Assembly (NCBI GenBank): GCA_020061355.1
Contig: JAGUYK010000026.1
Span: 44,949-108,948, forward strand
DNA length: 64,000 bases
Origin: Ignavibacteriales bacterium
GTDB lineage: Bacteria > Bacteroidota > Ignavibacteria > Ignavibacteriales > Melioribacteraceae
Reading direction: 5' to 3'
The notes beneath the pieces are model-generated. The model ran no database searches and was not told where the DNA came from. It saw only the letters and a program-made list of their open reading frames with translations. This document shows positions 56,050-64,000 of the stretch, piece after piece. Positions within the stretch are counted from its first letter, which is position 1. Every line of letters begins with the position of its first letter. The translations under genes were made by a program, and so were the position numbers.

Positions 56050-56487
56050 TTAGGGAATTAGACAAAGTTCAAACCAATACTTGAACAGGTGATTTAGAGC
56101 AGTTTCATAATCTTCAATTAATTTGGGTTTAAGGATAAAACCCGCAGCACCATTTAAATATGCTTTCTCAACATCAGCCCTATTATTTGATGTTGTTAAT
56201 ACAACTGCCGGGACTTTTTTAAGCGCTTCATTTTTCTTTAAAGCTACTAAAACGTGATGGCCATCGATTCTTGGGATATTAATGTCAATTAAAATAAGAT
56301 GTATTTTTTTCATAATCTCTTCCCTGTCCGGAAACGATTCTGCATATTTAATTGCGTCTTCACCGTTATTAATAAATTTTATCAAAGTAGCATAACCCGT
56401 TTTTTCGATACAGAGTTTCAAAAGTTTCTGTTCACTCGGTTCATCTTCAATTATTAAAAGATTAATACTGTCATAAGTCGATATCAT
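56050..56487 (-). CDS. Single-domain response regulator, Rcp1/CheY-like
   Basis: A 145-residue receiver with no output domain, as in Rcp1-type regulators partnered with PAS/phytochrome kinases. I place the start at the ATG at 56487 (MISTYDSINLLIIEDEPSEQK), 1 base after the stop of the upstream kinase; an open frame to 56538 overlaps the kinase. Acidic pocket: IIEDEP; phospho-Asp in LILIDINIPRIDGHHV; VVLTTSN; Lys in AAGFILKPKLIEDY. It is translated directly after the kinase, which is its probable phosphodonor. Confidence 0.93.
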   Translation of the reverse strand: MISTYDSINLLIIEDEPSEQKLLKLCIEKTGYATLIKFINNGEDAIKYAESFPDREEIMKKIHLILIDINIPRIDGHHVLVALKKNEALKKVPAVVLTTSNNRADVEKAYLNGAAGFILKPKLIEDYETALNHLFKYWFELCLIP

Positions 56488-56488
56488 T

Positions 56489-59400
56489 TTATGATCCTTT
56501 AAGAGGAATATTAAAAATAAAAGTAGATCCCTCACCAATCCGGGATTCTACAAATATTTCTCCTTTATAAATTTCGATTATCTTTTTGCAAATAGCCAGT
56601 CCTATACCGCTTCCTTCATATTCATCTTTAGAATGAAGCCTCCGGAACATTTCGAATATTTTTGTTTTGTAGTTTTCCTCTATTCCTATACCATTATCTT
56701 CCACCTGGACCTGATAAAATAAACCGGATTGTAGAGAGCGGATTTTTATATGTGGTATACGATCCTTCTTACGATATTTAATTCCATTTGCAATTAGATT
56801 CTGAAGGAGTTGTTTGAAATGAAGGCGGTCGCCATAAATTGTTCCAAGTTTATTTTCAATAATAACTTTTGCCTGATTTTGTTCAATCAATTCAGAGAGG
56901 TCGAACGAAATTATTTCATTAAGGATTTCATCAAGGTTGATTTCTTTTGGCGGTTTAATGCTTTTTCTAATTCTGGAATACGTAAGCAAATCATCAATCA
57001 TCCCCTGCATTCTTAAAGATCCATCAATCATAAACTGAAGATTCTCTTTATCATCTGTATCCAGTTTATCTTTAACAGATTTATTAAGGAGGCTTCCGAA
57101 AGCTGTAATTTTCCTCAGCGGTTCCCTGAGATCATGAGATGCTATATATGCAAAATCGGATAATGACCGGTTAGAATTTTCTAATTCAACTATAAGGTTA
57201 TTAAGTTCAGTAATATCATTTATAGCAAGTGTGAAAAATGATTCATTTCCGATAATAGTTTCCTGAATCTTAATCTGAGCCGGGAATCTTGCGCCATCTT
57301 TTTTCATTCCTTCCAGAGAGAGCATATTTCCATATCGCTTTTCAGGTTTAATACTACTTAGATTTGCAATGGAATTGTTTAATATCTTATGATATTTATC
57401 CGGCAGCAGACTTGCAACCGGTTTTCCGATTATTTCCGAACGTTTGCAGAGGAACATATTCTCGACTTCATTATTAATAAGTACCACAATTCCATTTATA
57501 TCAATTGTAATTATTCCTTCTTTAACAGTATTAAGAACCGATTCGAGCTGATTTTTTATTTTAACCAATTCCTCTTCAGCAATTTTTCTTTCGTATGCAT
57601 TGGCAATTACACCCGAAACTGCTCTTAGAAGTTCAAGTTCGCTTTTAGTCCACTTCTTAAAACGGACACATTCATCAAAACCGATGAAACCAAAGAATCT
57701 CTGGCTGACAAAAACAGGATAGACAATTATAGATTTAATTTCCTGAGGTTCTAAAATTGCCCTGATATCATCGGGTAGATTATTAATGTTTTCCGAATAT
57801 ATTCTACCTGTTTCAAACAGAATTCTCTTCCACGATGGGATTATCTGATAAGGAATATTTTGAAGCTGATCAATCTGAGGCTCTATTCCTTTATTACACC
57901 ATTCAAACTTATTAGAAGTCGAGTTGTCTTCTGAGTCATCCTGGAATATATATACACGGCTCACATCTGTATGTTCACCAATCCTGGACAAGATGCGGTT
58001 AAGTTTATAATCAAAATCCTCCAGAATATTAAGCTGTAAAGCAATTTCAGATAAGATTTCCTGATGTTTAATATTCTGCTGAAGGGAGTATTCTGTTTCT
58101 TTGGTTTTGGAAATATCCCGGATAAATGTTAGTACTTTATCGATACCGAATGGGAAAAATTTTGCTTCGAAGTAGCCTTTCCCCTTTAATGTTTCAAGTT
58201 CATATTCCAAGGAGTCTGCCTGTTTGCCATCTAAAAGAAGGAGTATTCTTTTTTTAGTTTCCGATGCAATAAATGGCGGGAGAACATCTGAGATATTTTT
58301 ACCGATAAATGAATATCTGTCTGCTGCAAGGTTATCGGAATCCCCTCCTTTATAATCTATAAAATTCCCTCCGGCATCAAAAACAAAAATTAGATCCGGT
58401 ATAGCTTCAAGAAGAGACCGGGTGTAAAGCTCGCTTTGTTTAATAGTTTCTTCATTTTTTTTTCTATCAGTAATATCTCTATAATTCCACAAATGACCTT
58501 TATAATTATTACCTATATATACAGGAATATAATCCCGTTCAAAAATTCTTCCATCTGAAAATTCAATCTCTTCATTTATTACTTTTTCTTTTTTTGATAG
58601 TATCTCATCAATTCTCCTAACAAAATAACCTGGGTCCTTAAATAGATGTTTGGAATATTCAGCTGCAAGAGAACAATCAAGACCTACATGCATTTCAGGT
58701 TCAGTGGGTACTCCAAAAAGGTTACAGAACTCTTTATTCGCAGTAACAATTCTACGGTCATCATCTTCAACAAGGATTCCAGAAGCAATACTCTGAATCA
58801 GCTCGAGTAGTCGCGTCTGTGATTCTTTAAGCCGGTTCTCGCCTTCAATTGAATTTGTTACATCAGAAATTATTCCGACAAAATTTGTGACTTTACCAAT
58901 TTCGTTATGGACTGGAGAAATTGCAAGTTCATTCCAGAATAGAGAACCATCCTTTTTATAATTGCGGATTGTAACTTTACATGATTTGCCCTGTTCAATT
59001 GCACTGCGCAATATTCCAAGACTTTCCTGGCTATTATCATCTCGCTGTAAAAAGCGGCAGTTAATCCCAATCACTTCCTCGGGAGTATAACCTGTAATTA
59101 AATAGAACGCAGGATTTGCATATATAGTCGGGTTATCCTTAAGTGTTGAATCAGTAATAATAATTCCATTATTGCTAGAAATAATTGCCCGTTCTCTTAA
59201 TATCAGTTCTTTCAGAGCTTTCTCTTTTTCCTGTTCAATTAGAATTGAAGCAAATACTACTCCCGTCATCTGACAGATAAATTTAAGAAGTTCGATGTCG
59301 GTTTCATCAAATCTGTTCTTAAAACTGCTTACAACACCAAAAGCACCAACAGCCTGGTCCCGGTTCATAACCGGAATAAAGAGACGGGACTTTACAATAA

Positions 59401-59740
59401 AAGAGCGGGGAGAATCAGCAGTAGTATTATTCGGATCGTTCTCAACATCAGGGACGTTAATAATTACCTTTTCCATAAAGACCTTACCCGGGTGCCTTAA
59501 CATTGCAGTTTCTTCGGCTCTCTTTTTCTCATCTTCAGTAAATCCTTTTGCATAATAGAGTTTTAATTTCCCTTCTGAATCATCATATAAATAAAGGGCA
59601 GAATATTCCGATGGAATAATTATCTCCAGAATTTTTCTAACTGCATCTATTAAATCATTGTGTGATTTAACGCTTTGAATTTGACCTGCAAAAATTCCGA
59701 GTTCGCGGACCAGGTCAATATTTTTCAACTGTTTTTTCAT
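56489..59740 (-). CDS. Multi-sensor PAS/GAF histidine kinase
   Basis: A soluble sensor kinase of about 1083 residues from the ATG at 59740 (MKKQLKNIDLVREL); the frame also allows a TTG start at 59755. Domains in order (approximate): GAF 20-180, PAS 195-305 (FYLITGYTPEEVIGINCRFLQRD, a LOV/PAS-like GxNCRFLQ motif), PAS 310-425, PAS 440-555, GAF 565-720, PAS 730-850, HisKA with the phospho-His in DFAYIASHDLREPLRKITAFG, and ATPase with YEGSGIGLAICKKIIEIYKG. No membrane segment is seen, so it senses cytoplasmic signals. GINCRFLQ carries the cysteine typical of flavin-binding LOV domains. It is first in the run with Rcp1-like and receiver-kinase genes. Confidence 0.94.
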   Translation of the reverse strand: MKKQLKNIDLVRELGIFAGQIQSVKSHNDLIDAVRKILEIIIPSEYSALYLYDDSEGKLKLYYAKGFTEDEKKRAEETAMLRHPGKVFMEKVIINVPDVENDPNNTTADSPRSFIVKSRLFIPVMNRDQAVGAFGVVSSFKNRFDETDIELLKFICQMTGVVFASILIEQEKEKALKELILRERAIISSNNGIIITDSTLKDNPTIYANPAFYLITGYTPEEVIGINCRFLQRDDNSQESLGILRSAIEQGKSCKVTIRNYKKDGSLFWNELAISPVHNEIGKVTNFVGIISDVTNSIEGENRLKESQTRLLELIQSIASGILVEDDDRRIVTANKEFCNLFGVPTEPEMHVGLDCSLAAEYSKHLFKDPGYFVRRIDEILSKKEKVINEEIEFSDGRIFERDYIPVYIGNNYKGHLWNYRDITDRKKNEETIKQSELYTRSLLEAIPDLIFVFDAGGNFIDYKGGDSDNLAADRYSFIGKNISDVLPPFIASETKKRILLLLDGKQADSLEYELETLKGKGYFEAKFFPFGIDKVLTFIRDISKTKETEYSLQQNIKHQEILSEIALQLNILEDFDYKLNRILSRIGEHTDVSRVYIFQDDSEDNSTSNKFEWCNKGIEPQIDQLQNIPYQIIPSWKRILFETGRIYSENINNLPDDIRAILEPQEIKSIIVYPVFVSQRFFGFIGFDECVRFKKWTKSELELLRAVSGVIANAYERKIAEEELVKIKNQLESVLNTVKEGIITIDINGIVVLINNEVENMFLCKRSEIIGKPVASLLPDKYHKILNNSIANLSSIKPEKRYGNMLSLEGMKKDGARFPAQIKIQETIIGNESFFTLAINDITELNNLIVELENSNRSLSDFAYIASHDLREPLRKITAFGSLLNKSVKDKLDTDDKENLQFMIDGSLRMQGMIDDLLTYSRIRKSIKPPKEINLDEILNEIISFDLSELIEQNQAKVIIENKLGTIYGDRLHFKQLLQNLIANGIKYRKKDRIPHIKIRSLQSGLFYQVQVEDNGIGIEENYKTKIFEMFRRLHSKDEYEGSGIGLAICKKIIEIYKGEIFVESRIGEGSTFIFNIPLKGS

Positions 59741-59955
59741 TTTTGTGCGATTCAATTAATATTTATGAATTTTAATGCTAACCAAGCGCTTTATCTATAA
59801 AGACTGTTTAGAAATTAATACTATATTTAAAATAAATAAATGATAATTACTTTACAGAACTTTATATAGCATTTGTAATTAAGTTAATAAATCATTTCCG
59901 GAATAACATCATCTTTATTTATTTTTATATGTGTTAATAAACCGGATTTAAATAA

Positions 59956-60723
59956 ATGAATACAATACTGCTGGTAGAAGATGATATTGCAATCCGTGAA
60001 ATGATAAGAAAATTTCTGGAGCTGAACCATTTTGCCGTCATAACAACTTCCAACGGGAAAGAAGGTCTTCTAATAACCCAGAAAACTTTGCCTGATATAA
60101 TTATAAGCGACGTAATTATGCCCGGTATGGACGGATTCGAAATGAAGCGTGAGCTTGGTAAAAATGAACTCACTTCAACTATTCCATTTATTTTTCTTAC
60201 TTCTAAGTCCCAAGTCAATGATTTCAGAAAAGGAATGGAACTCGGTGCCGATGATTATTTATTTAAGCCGGTCGTTTTGGAGGACTTAAAAAAAATAATA
60301 AATATTCAGCTGGCAAAAAGGGAGAAACTTCTCAAAAGATATATATCCGAATCAAAAAAAGATAATAAGAAAGAGGTATTGCAGGGAAATCATGTTCTTA
60401 TAAAGGACCGGGGAATCCCAAGATTTATTAGGCTTGATTCAATTGCAGCTATTCTTGCCGAGGATAAATATTCTAAAGTAATATTGGAAAATAACGAGAA
60501 AATTATTTCCACATATACACTTAAAGGGTGGGAAAAAATTCTTACCAGTAAAAATTTTGTAAGGATTCACCGAACAGCAATAATCAATATCGATTTTATC
60601 GATAAAGTTGATAAATGGTTTCAAAGAGGTTATAAAGTCACCTTAAAGAAAATCCCAGGATCATTTGAGATAAGCCGGAGATATTATTCAAGAATTATCC
60701 AACTCTATAAAGGAGAGCTTTAA
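59956..60723 (+). CDS. LytTR-family response regulator
   Basis: A 255-residue DNA-binding regulator. REC at about 1-120: VEDDIAIREMIRKFLEL, phospho-Asp in IIISDVIMPGMDGF, FLTSKSQV, DDYLFKPVVLED. A linker (LKRYISESKKDNKKEV) leads to a LytTR domain at about 150-250: RFIRLDSIAAILAEDKYSKVIL, TYTLKGWEKIL and FVRIHRTAIINIDFI. It is transcribed away from the PAS kinase with 215 bases between their starts, a divergent pair that likely shares control. A strong hairpin ends it. Confidence 0.93.
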   Translation: MNTILLVEDDIAIREMIRKFLELNHFAVITTSNGKEGLLITQKTLPDIIISDVIMPGMDGFEMKRELGKNELTSTIPFIFLTSKSQVNDFRKGMELGADDYLFKPVVLEDLKKIINIQLAKREKLLKRYISESKKDNKKEVLQGNHVLIKDRGIPRFIRLDSIAAILAEDKYSKVILENNEKIISTYTLKGWEKILTSKNFVRIHRTAIINIDFIDKVDKWFQRGYKVTLKKIPGSFEISRRYYSRIIQLYKGEL

Positions 60724-60744
60724 CACAACAATCTTCTCTAAAAT

Positions 60745-60782
60745 AATAATTCCCGCCGGAAAATATTCCGGCAGGAATTATT
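60745..60782. terminator. Bidirectional terminator between LytTR gene and FN3 lipoprotein gene
   Basis: AATAATTCC-C-GCCGGAA (60745-60761) pairs with TTCCGGC-A-GGAATTATT (60766-60782): 16 paired bases with one mismatch and a 4-base loop. It lies between converging genes, with A/T-rich flanks on both sides. Confidence 0.88.
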
Positions 60783-60818
60783 AATATTGCATAATGAGGG
60801 GCTTATAAATAATTCAGA

Positions 60819-62045
60819 TTATCTTACAGTAATCGATAATGAGGCCTGAGTAATATTTCCTTCAAGCGATACAATTTGATTACCTGTTCCACTCAGTTTA
60901 ACTTCGGCTTTATACTGTCCGGTAGAAGCATCATCAAGCAGAGCAGCAGCAGATGAATTACCAATTTTTACAATAACATTTAAACCGTCTTTAACAGGAT
61001 TTCCGTTAGCATCCACAACAATAAACTTAACAGGTACGGTGCTTCCGCTCTTAAAAGATTTTGTAAGACTTACCGGTGGTCTCCAACCATTAAATTGATA
61101 TGCAACATTAAAAGTAATAGTTCTTGAAGCTGAATTTTCAGCTTTATCCTTAGCTATACTGGTGAACGAATATGTTCCGGTAGACCCGGCGTAGAATGAA
61201 GATGAATATCCCGAATTTCCATTAGTAGTAACTTCTAAGAGACCTGAAAGATTATCAGATGCGGTAGTATTAAGATTCACAGAACTTCCTGCAATAAGAA
61301 AACCATTAGACCAAACTCCGCCGTTAAAATTTAATGATACGCTTGGTTTTGTAAGATCAAGATTGGCTTTGGCTAAAGCAACTGTAGTGTTTCCATAAAT
61401 ATCTTGAACCATAAAATCATAAACCTGGTCCTCTCCTTCAGAAGTAAATGTATAACTTCCTGATGCAGGTGATGATAATCCTGACGGGTCACTGGCATTA
61501 TAAGTTGCAGTTACAGAAGTATTGTTCCATCCATAAGCATTTGCAAGCGGGTTATAAGCAATAGAAACTTCCGGACCTGCATTATCATTGTTGTTTTGCC
61601 CGGAAACCTGGAATTGAGCAGAAATGCTGAATTCACTTGAGTTTACGAAGTCGTTATTGCCGTCCCTGGTTTGTTCAGTTCTAACTTTTACTGAATATTT
61701 ACCGGGGAGAATATTATTTACTGTTACAGAAGTTGAGCCAGAGTGAGTAATCGAACTAATATCAGATCCGGGTTCAATTACTTCAAAAACAACCTGATAC
61801 TCAGTTGGAGAAATTGATGAAACAGAAGCCGGGGCTGTCCAACTTACAGTAACAGATGATCCGTTTAAGCTTGCAGTGACATTAGTCGGAGCAGCAAAAC
61901 TGCCGAGATTAGCAGCATTAATAATTCCGGGTTTATCGAACCCCGGTTTATCAAGGTTAGAAGAGATTTCCGGTTCCGTAATATCGGAACAGCTTGTTAG
62001 TAATATTGCAGTTAAAACAAAAAATGATAGAAGTATTTTTTTCAT
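60819..62045 (-). CDS. Surface lipoprotein with fibronectin-III and Ig-like domains
   Basis: A 408-residue predicted lipoprotein. I use the ATG at 62045 (MKKILLSFFVLTAILLTSCSD), whose lipobox LTSC is clear; the frame is open to 62090. Domains: FN3 at about 43-145 (APTNVTASLNGSSVTVSWTA ... YSVKVRTEQT), then two Ig-like repeats of the kind found in OmpL47/bacterial Ig proteins (SGSYTFTSEGEDQVYDFMVQD; GTYSFTSIAKDKAENSAS), and a C-terminal Ig-like domain with PVKFIVVDANGNPVKDGLNV. The protein is Ser/Thr/Asn-rich, as secreted surface proteins are. Its binding partner is unknown. Confidence 0.85.
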   Translation of the reverse strand: MKKILLSFFVLTAILLTSCSDITEPEISSNLDKPGFDKPGIINAANLGSFAAPTNVTASLNGSSVTVSWTAPASVSSISPTEYQVVFEVIEPGSDISSITHSGSTSVTVNNILPGKYSVKVRTEQTRDGNNDFVNSSEFSISAQFQVSGQNNNDNAGPEVSIAYNPLANAYGWNNTSVTATYNASDPSGLSSPASGSYTFTSEGEDQVYDFMVQDIYGNTTVALAKANLDLTKPSVSLNFNGGVWSNGFLIAGSSVNLNTTASDNLSGLLEVTTNGNSGYSSSFYAGSTGTYSFTSIAKDKAENSASRTITFNVAYQFNGWRPPVSLTKSFKSGSTVPVKFIVVDANGNPVKDGLNVIVKIGNSSAAALLDDASTGQYKAEVKLSGTGNQIVSLEGNITQASLSITVR

Positions 62046-62372
62046 TGTTGCACCTTTTATGGATATATAATTAATTATTAATGGATGCAATTTTAATCTT
62101 TGTTATCTGGTTATCTAATAACTAAACGACAAGCGGAACAAAAATTAGGTTGAGCGGTATTTTTGCTGTCATTAAAAAATTTAAAAACCAAGAAAGGATA
62201 AATGACTTAACCCTTACTCAAACAGGATTTAACTATTACAATACTCTGATACTTTTTGAACTGACTCTTCGGCTAAACATAAATCCGTTATTTTATCGGA
62301 AAAATTATTTTCATATATTATTTAGAGTATTGCAGATAAAATCTATTTCTTATACTCATTTATGAATTTCTG
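62046..62372. other. 327-bp AT-rich intergenic region
   Basis: Between divergent genes, so it should hold both promoters. I see no clear TTTG/TAnnTTTG pair. An open frame at 62150-62365 (71 codons) has an unusual composition and no ribosome site, and I do not call it a gene. Confidence 0.5.
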
Positions 62373-63915
62373 ATGTTAAATTTTATTAAATGTTTATCCG
62401 TTTTCTTAATTCTATTCAGCAACGTAGTCAATTCACAACCTGCCTGGCAGTTTATTGATGCACCGGAACAATCGAGGTTCAGGTCTTTATCAGCAATTGA
62501 TGGTAATGTTTTCTTAGTCGGCAGCAAAGTTTTAAAGTTATCCGGTGAAAATTTTAGTTTGTTTGGAAAAGAGGTTTCGGTAAAAATTGATCGTTCATTT
62601 ATTTTATCTTCAAGTAAGATCTGGGTTTCTAATTTAACTGACAGTTCTGAATCACAGTTGTTTTACTATAACGGAACTAAATGGAATGAAATAAGTAATC
62701 CGCTAGTCAATAATATAACCTTCCTCTATTTTACAGATGTAAAAAACGGCTACCTTGCAGGGTTAGCTGAATTTGTCAAGGTATCTCATGGGCAAGTTGA
62801 ATTCCTTCCTTCTCCTACAACCGCTACCATTGAAGAAATAATACCTTTAACAAACAACAAAGTCTACATTAGAACAATCTCTGGTTAGTTATTCTTATTC
62901 GATAATAATAATTGGATCAGAGAATTAAGTGATGAATTTGTTTACCATATTCAGCTTAAAAAGGATAATTCCGGTTATGTCATTGCAAATGGAAAATTTT
63001 TTAGTTATAAAAATGGGAATTGCACTCTGAATCGGCAATCATCAGTGAGATTAATCAGTTTTATTTATTGGATCAAAATAAAATTTGGGCACAACTTCTA
63101 AATTAAAGGATTCTATTGAGATTTTTATTCCAAATTATTCAATAAAATGGGCCGATATTTTAGTTATAAACGAATCGTATTCATCTAACGCTACTTTTGA
63201 TACTCAATTCAATATGATAGCTACCCCAATAATTACCAGAATATAACCCTCTTCAGTAAAAGCCGGACAGGGGGTAACTATAACAGTAACCGATTTCGGA
63301 AATACAAAAGGGACAAGCAAATTATTATTGGGTTCAACAGAAATTTCAAATACAACAAGCTGGTCCAATACATCTATAAAGTTTTCAGCTCCTGCAACTA
63401 TTGGTACACATAATGTCCAGGTAGAGGTTAATGGTGTAAAAAGTAATATTGTTCAACTTGTAATTCAGAGCGATACTGATTTTGCTACTATTAGGGATTG
63501 TAAATTTATTGATATTTCAGTTCCACTTTACGGTACTTTTGAAACAACTAATAATAACAATGGGAATATAACAAAGACGACAAGAGAAGAATATATCAAC
63601 ATTGATTATGATTTCCAGTCGACTGAAGGACAGAACGAAATTACATTTACGGGATTAGGTTTTATTGATTCTTCGAGGGTTACTGAGGGAGATGGAACTA
63701 TCAGGACAGCCAAAATAAGCGGAAGTTTTTCTTCAGATTATTCAAAAATAACTTCTATTACATATAGTTATGAAAGGAAAAAACAGACTAACGACACAAA
63801 CTTTGCTGTGACAAAAATTGAATGTGTGATCAATAATATTCCTTTCACTTCAAAGAATCCGACTTCCACACAGTATAATTATGGAAGTTATGCCAATCAA
63901 GGGGAGTGTAAATAA
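62373..63915 (+). pseudogene. Decayed secreted protein gene with IPT/TIG domain
   Basis: The gene starts at ATG 62373 with a signal peptide (MLNFIKCLSVFLILFSNVVN) and runs through residue 171, with beta-propeller-like repeats (GNVFLVGSKVL; VKNGYLAGLAEF). A TAG at 62886-62888 interrupts it; the same frame then continues (LFLFDNNNWIRELSDEF) to about 63050, where the reading frame shifts. From about 63100 the third part reads on in another frame and has a TAA (63244-63246) inside an IPT/TIG motif, where TCA would be expected: ITRI-stop-PSSVKAGQGVTITVTDFG. The last open part, 63328-63915, encodes SxxSWSNTSIKFSAPATIGTHNVQV and ends at a normal stop. At least two nonsense changes and one frameshift point to an inactive gene unless there are sequencing errors. 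Confidence 0.82.
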
Positions 63916-63944
63916 TTTTGTGTAAATGGTTGAAGTAGAGGATT

Positions 63945-63983
63945 AGTTAAGTGCTGCGAAGCGTAGCGAAGCAGCACTTAACT
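63945..63983. repeat. Long palindromic hairpin at the right end
   Basis: AGTTAAGTGCTGC (63945-63957) and GCAGCACTTAACT (63971-63983) form a perfect 13-bp stem around a 13-base loop, GAAGCGTAGCGAA, that is itself partly palindromic. No T-run follows, so this looks more like a dispersed palindromic repeat than a terminator. Confidence 0.75.
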
Positions 63984-64000
63984 TGAGGAAAATCTAAAAG

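Noticed and set aside
62150-62365. 71-codon plus-strand open frame upstream of the decayed gene
   Set aside because: Composition unlike neighbouring genes, no ribosome site, and it fills a gap expected to hold two divergent promoters.

Overview
The window is AT-rich DNA from a bacterium of the Bacteroidota/Ignavibacteria type. This placement is an inference. It rests on three promoters that fit the Bacteroidota -33/-7 pattern (TTTG, 19-20 bases, TAnnTTTG), on secreted S9 peptidase, LytTR and PAS/GAF signalling proteins, and on a NifJ-type pyruvate:ferredoxin oxidoreductase that points to anaerobic or facultative metabolism. Many genes also carry Shine-Dalgarno-like AAGGAG or AGGAGG motifs, and at least seven start at TTG or GTG. 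Coding density is high and most genes lie in short minus-strand operons. I see no prophage, CRISPR array or complete insertion sequence.

Positions 1-9713 hold the end of an acyl-CoA carboxylase beta subunit, an unusual NitT/TauT-like ABC pair, an MBL-fold hydrolase with aroC, a pfkB-mtnA-recO-htrA operon closed by a clear terminator, and a Nudix hydrolase. Positions 9753-21862 hold a 1153-residue predicted outer-membrane protein and a tripartite efflux operon (TolC, MacA-like adaptor, LolD-like ATPase) with four MacB/FtsX-type permeases arranged as two tandem pairs. Positions 21971-28768 look like one operon: a Ser/Thr kinase with a YCF48-like propeller, murA, a membrane metallopeptidase and a CCA-adding-type enzyme. 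A tRNA-Leu(UAG), tig and clpP run the other way.

Positions 31060-41673 are mixed: an S9 peptidase, a degenerate histidine kinase with three receiver domains, gltX, an SRPBCC protein, glnS, an M20 amidohydrolase and a lipoprotein. After tRNA-Leu(CAA) comes a cluster I could not assign to a known pathway (42678-46776): two ATP-grasp-like proteins, a GCS2-type carboxylate-amine ligase and an esterase. It is the best candidate here for an undescribed small-peptide pathway. Next are a DHODH-like protein with NifJ, YebC, and a WlbA/WlbB pair for diacetamido-uronic acid sugars.

Positions 54955-60723 encode a signalling cluster: a 1083-residue PAS/GAF histidine kinase, a single-domain response regulator, a receiver-kinase fusion and a divergent LytTR regulator. 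The right end holds an FN3/Ig-like lipoprotein, a decayed IPT/TIG surface-protein gene and a long hairpin.

Two intragenic short-repeat tracts (in gltX and wlbA), a 97-bp inverted-repeat element and repeated intergenic fragments suggest active short-repeat spread.
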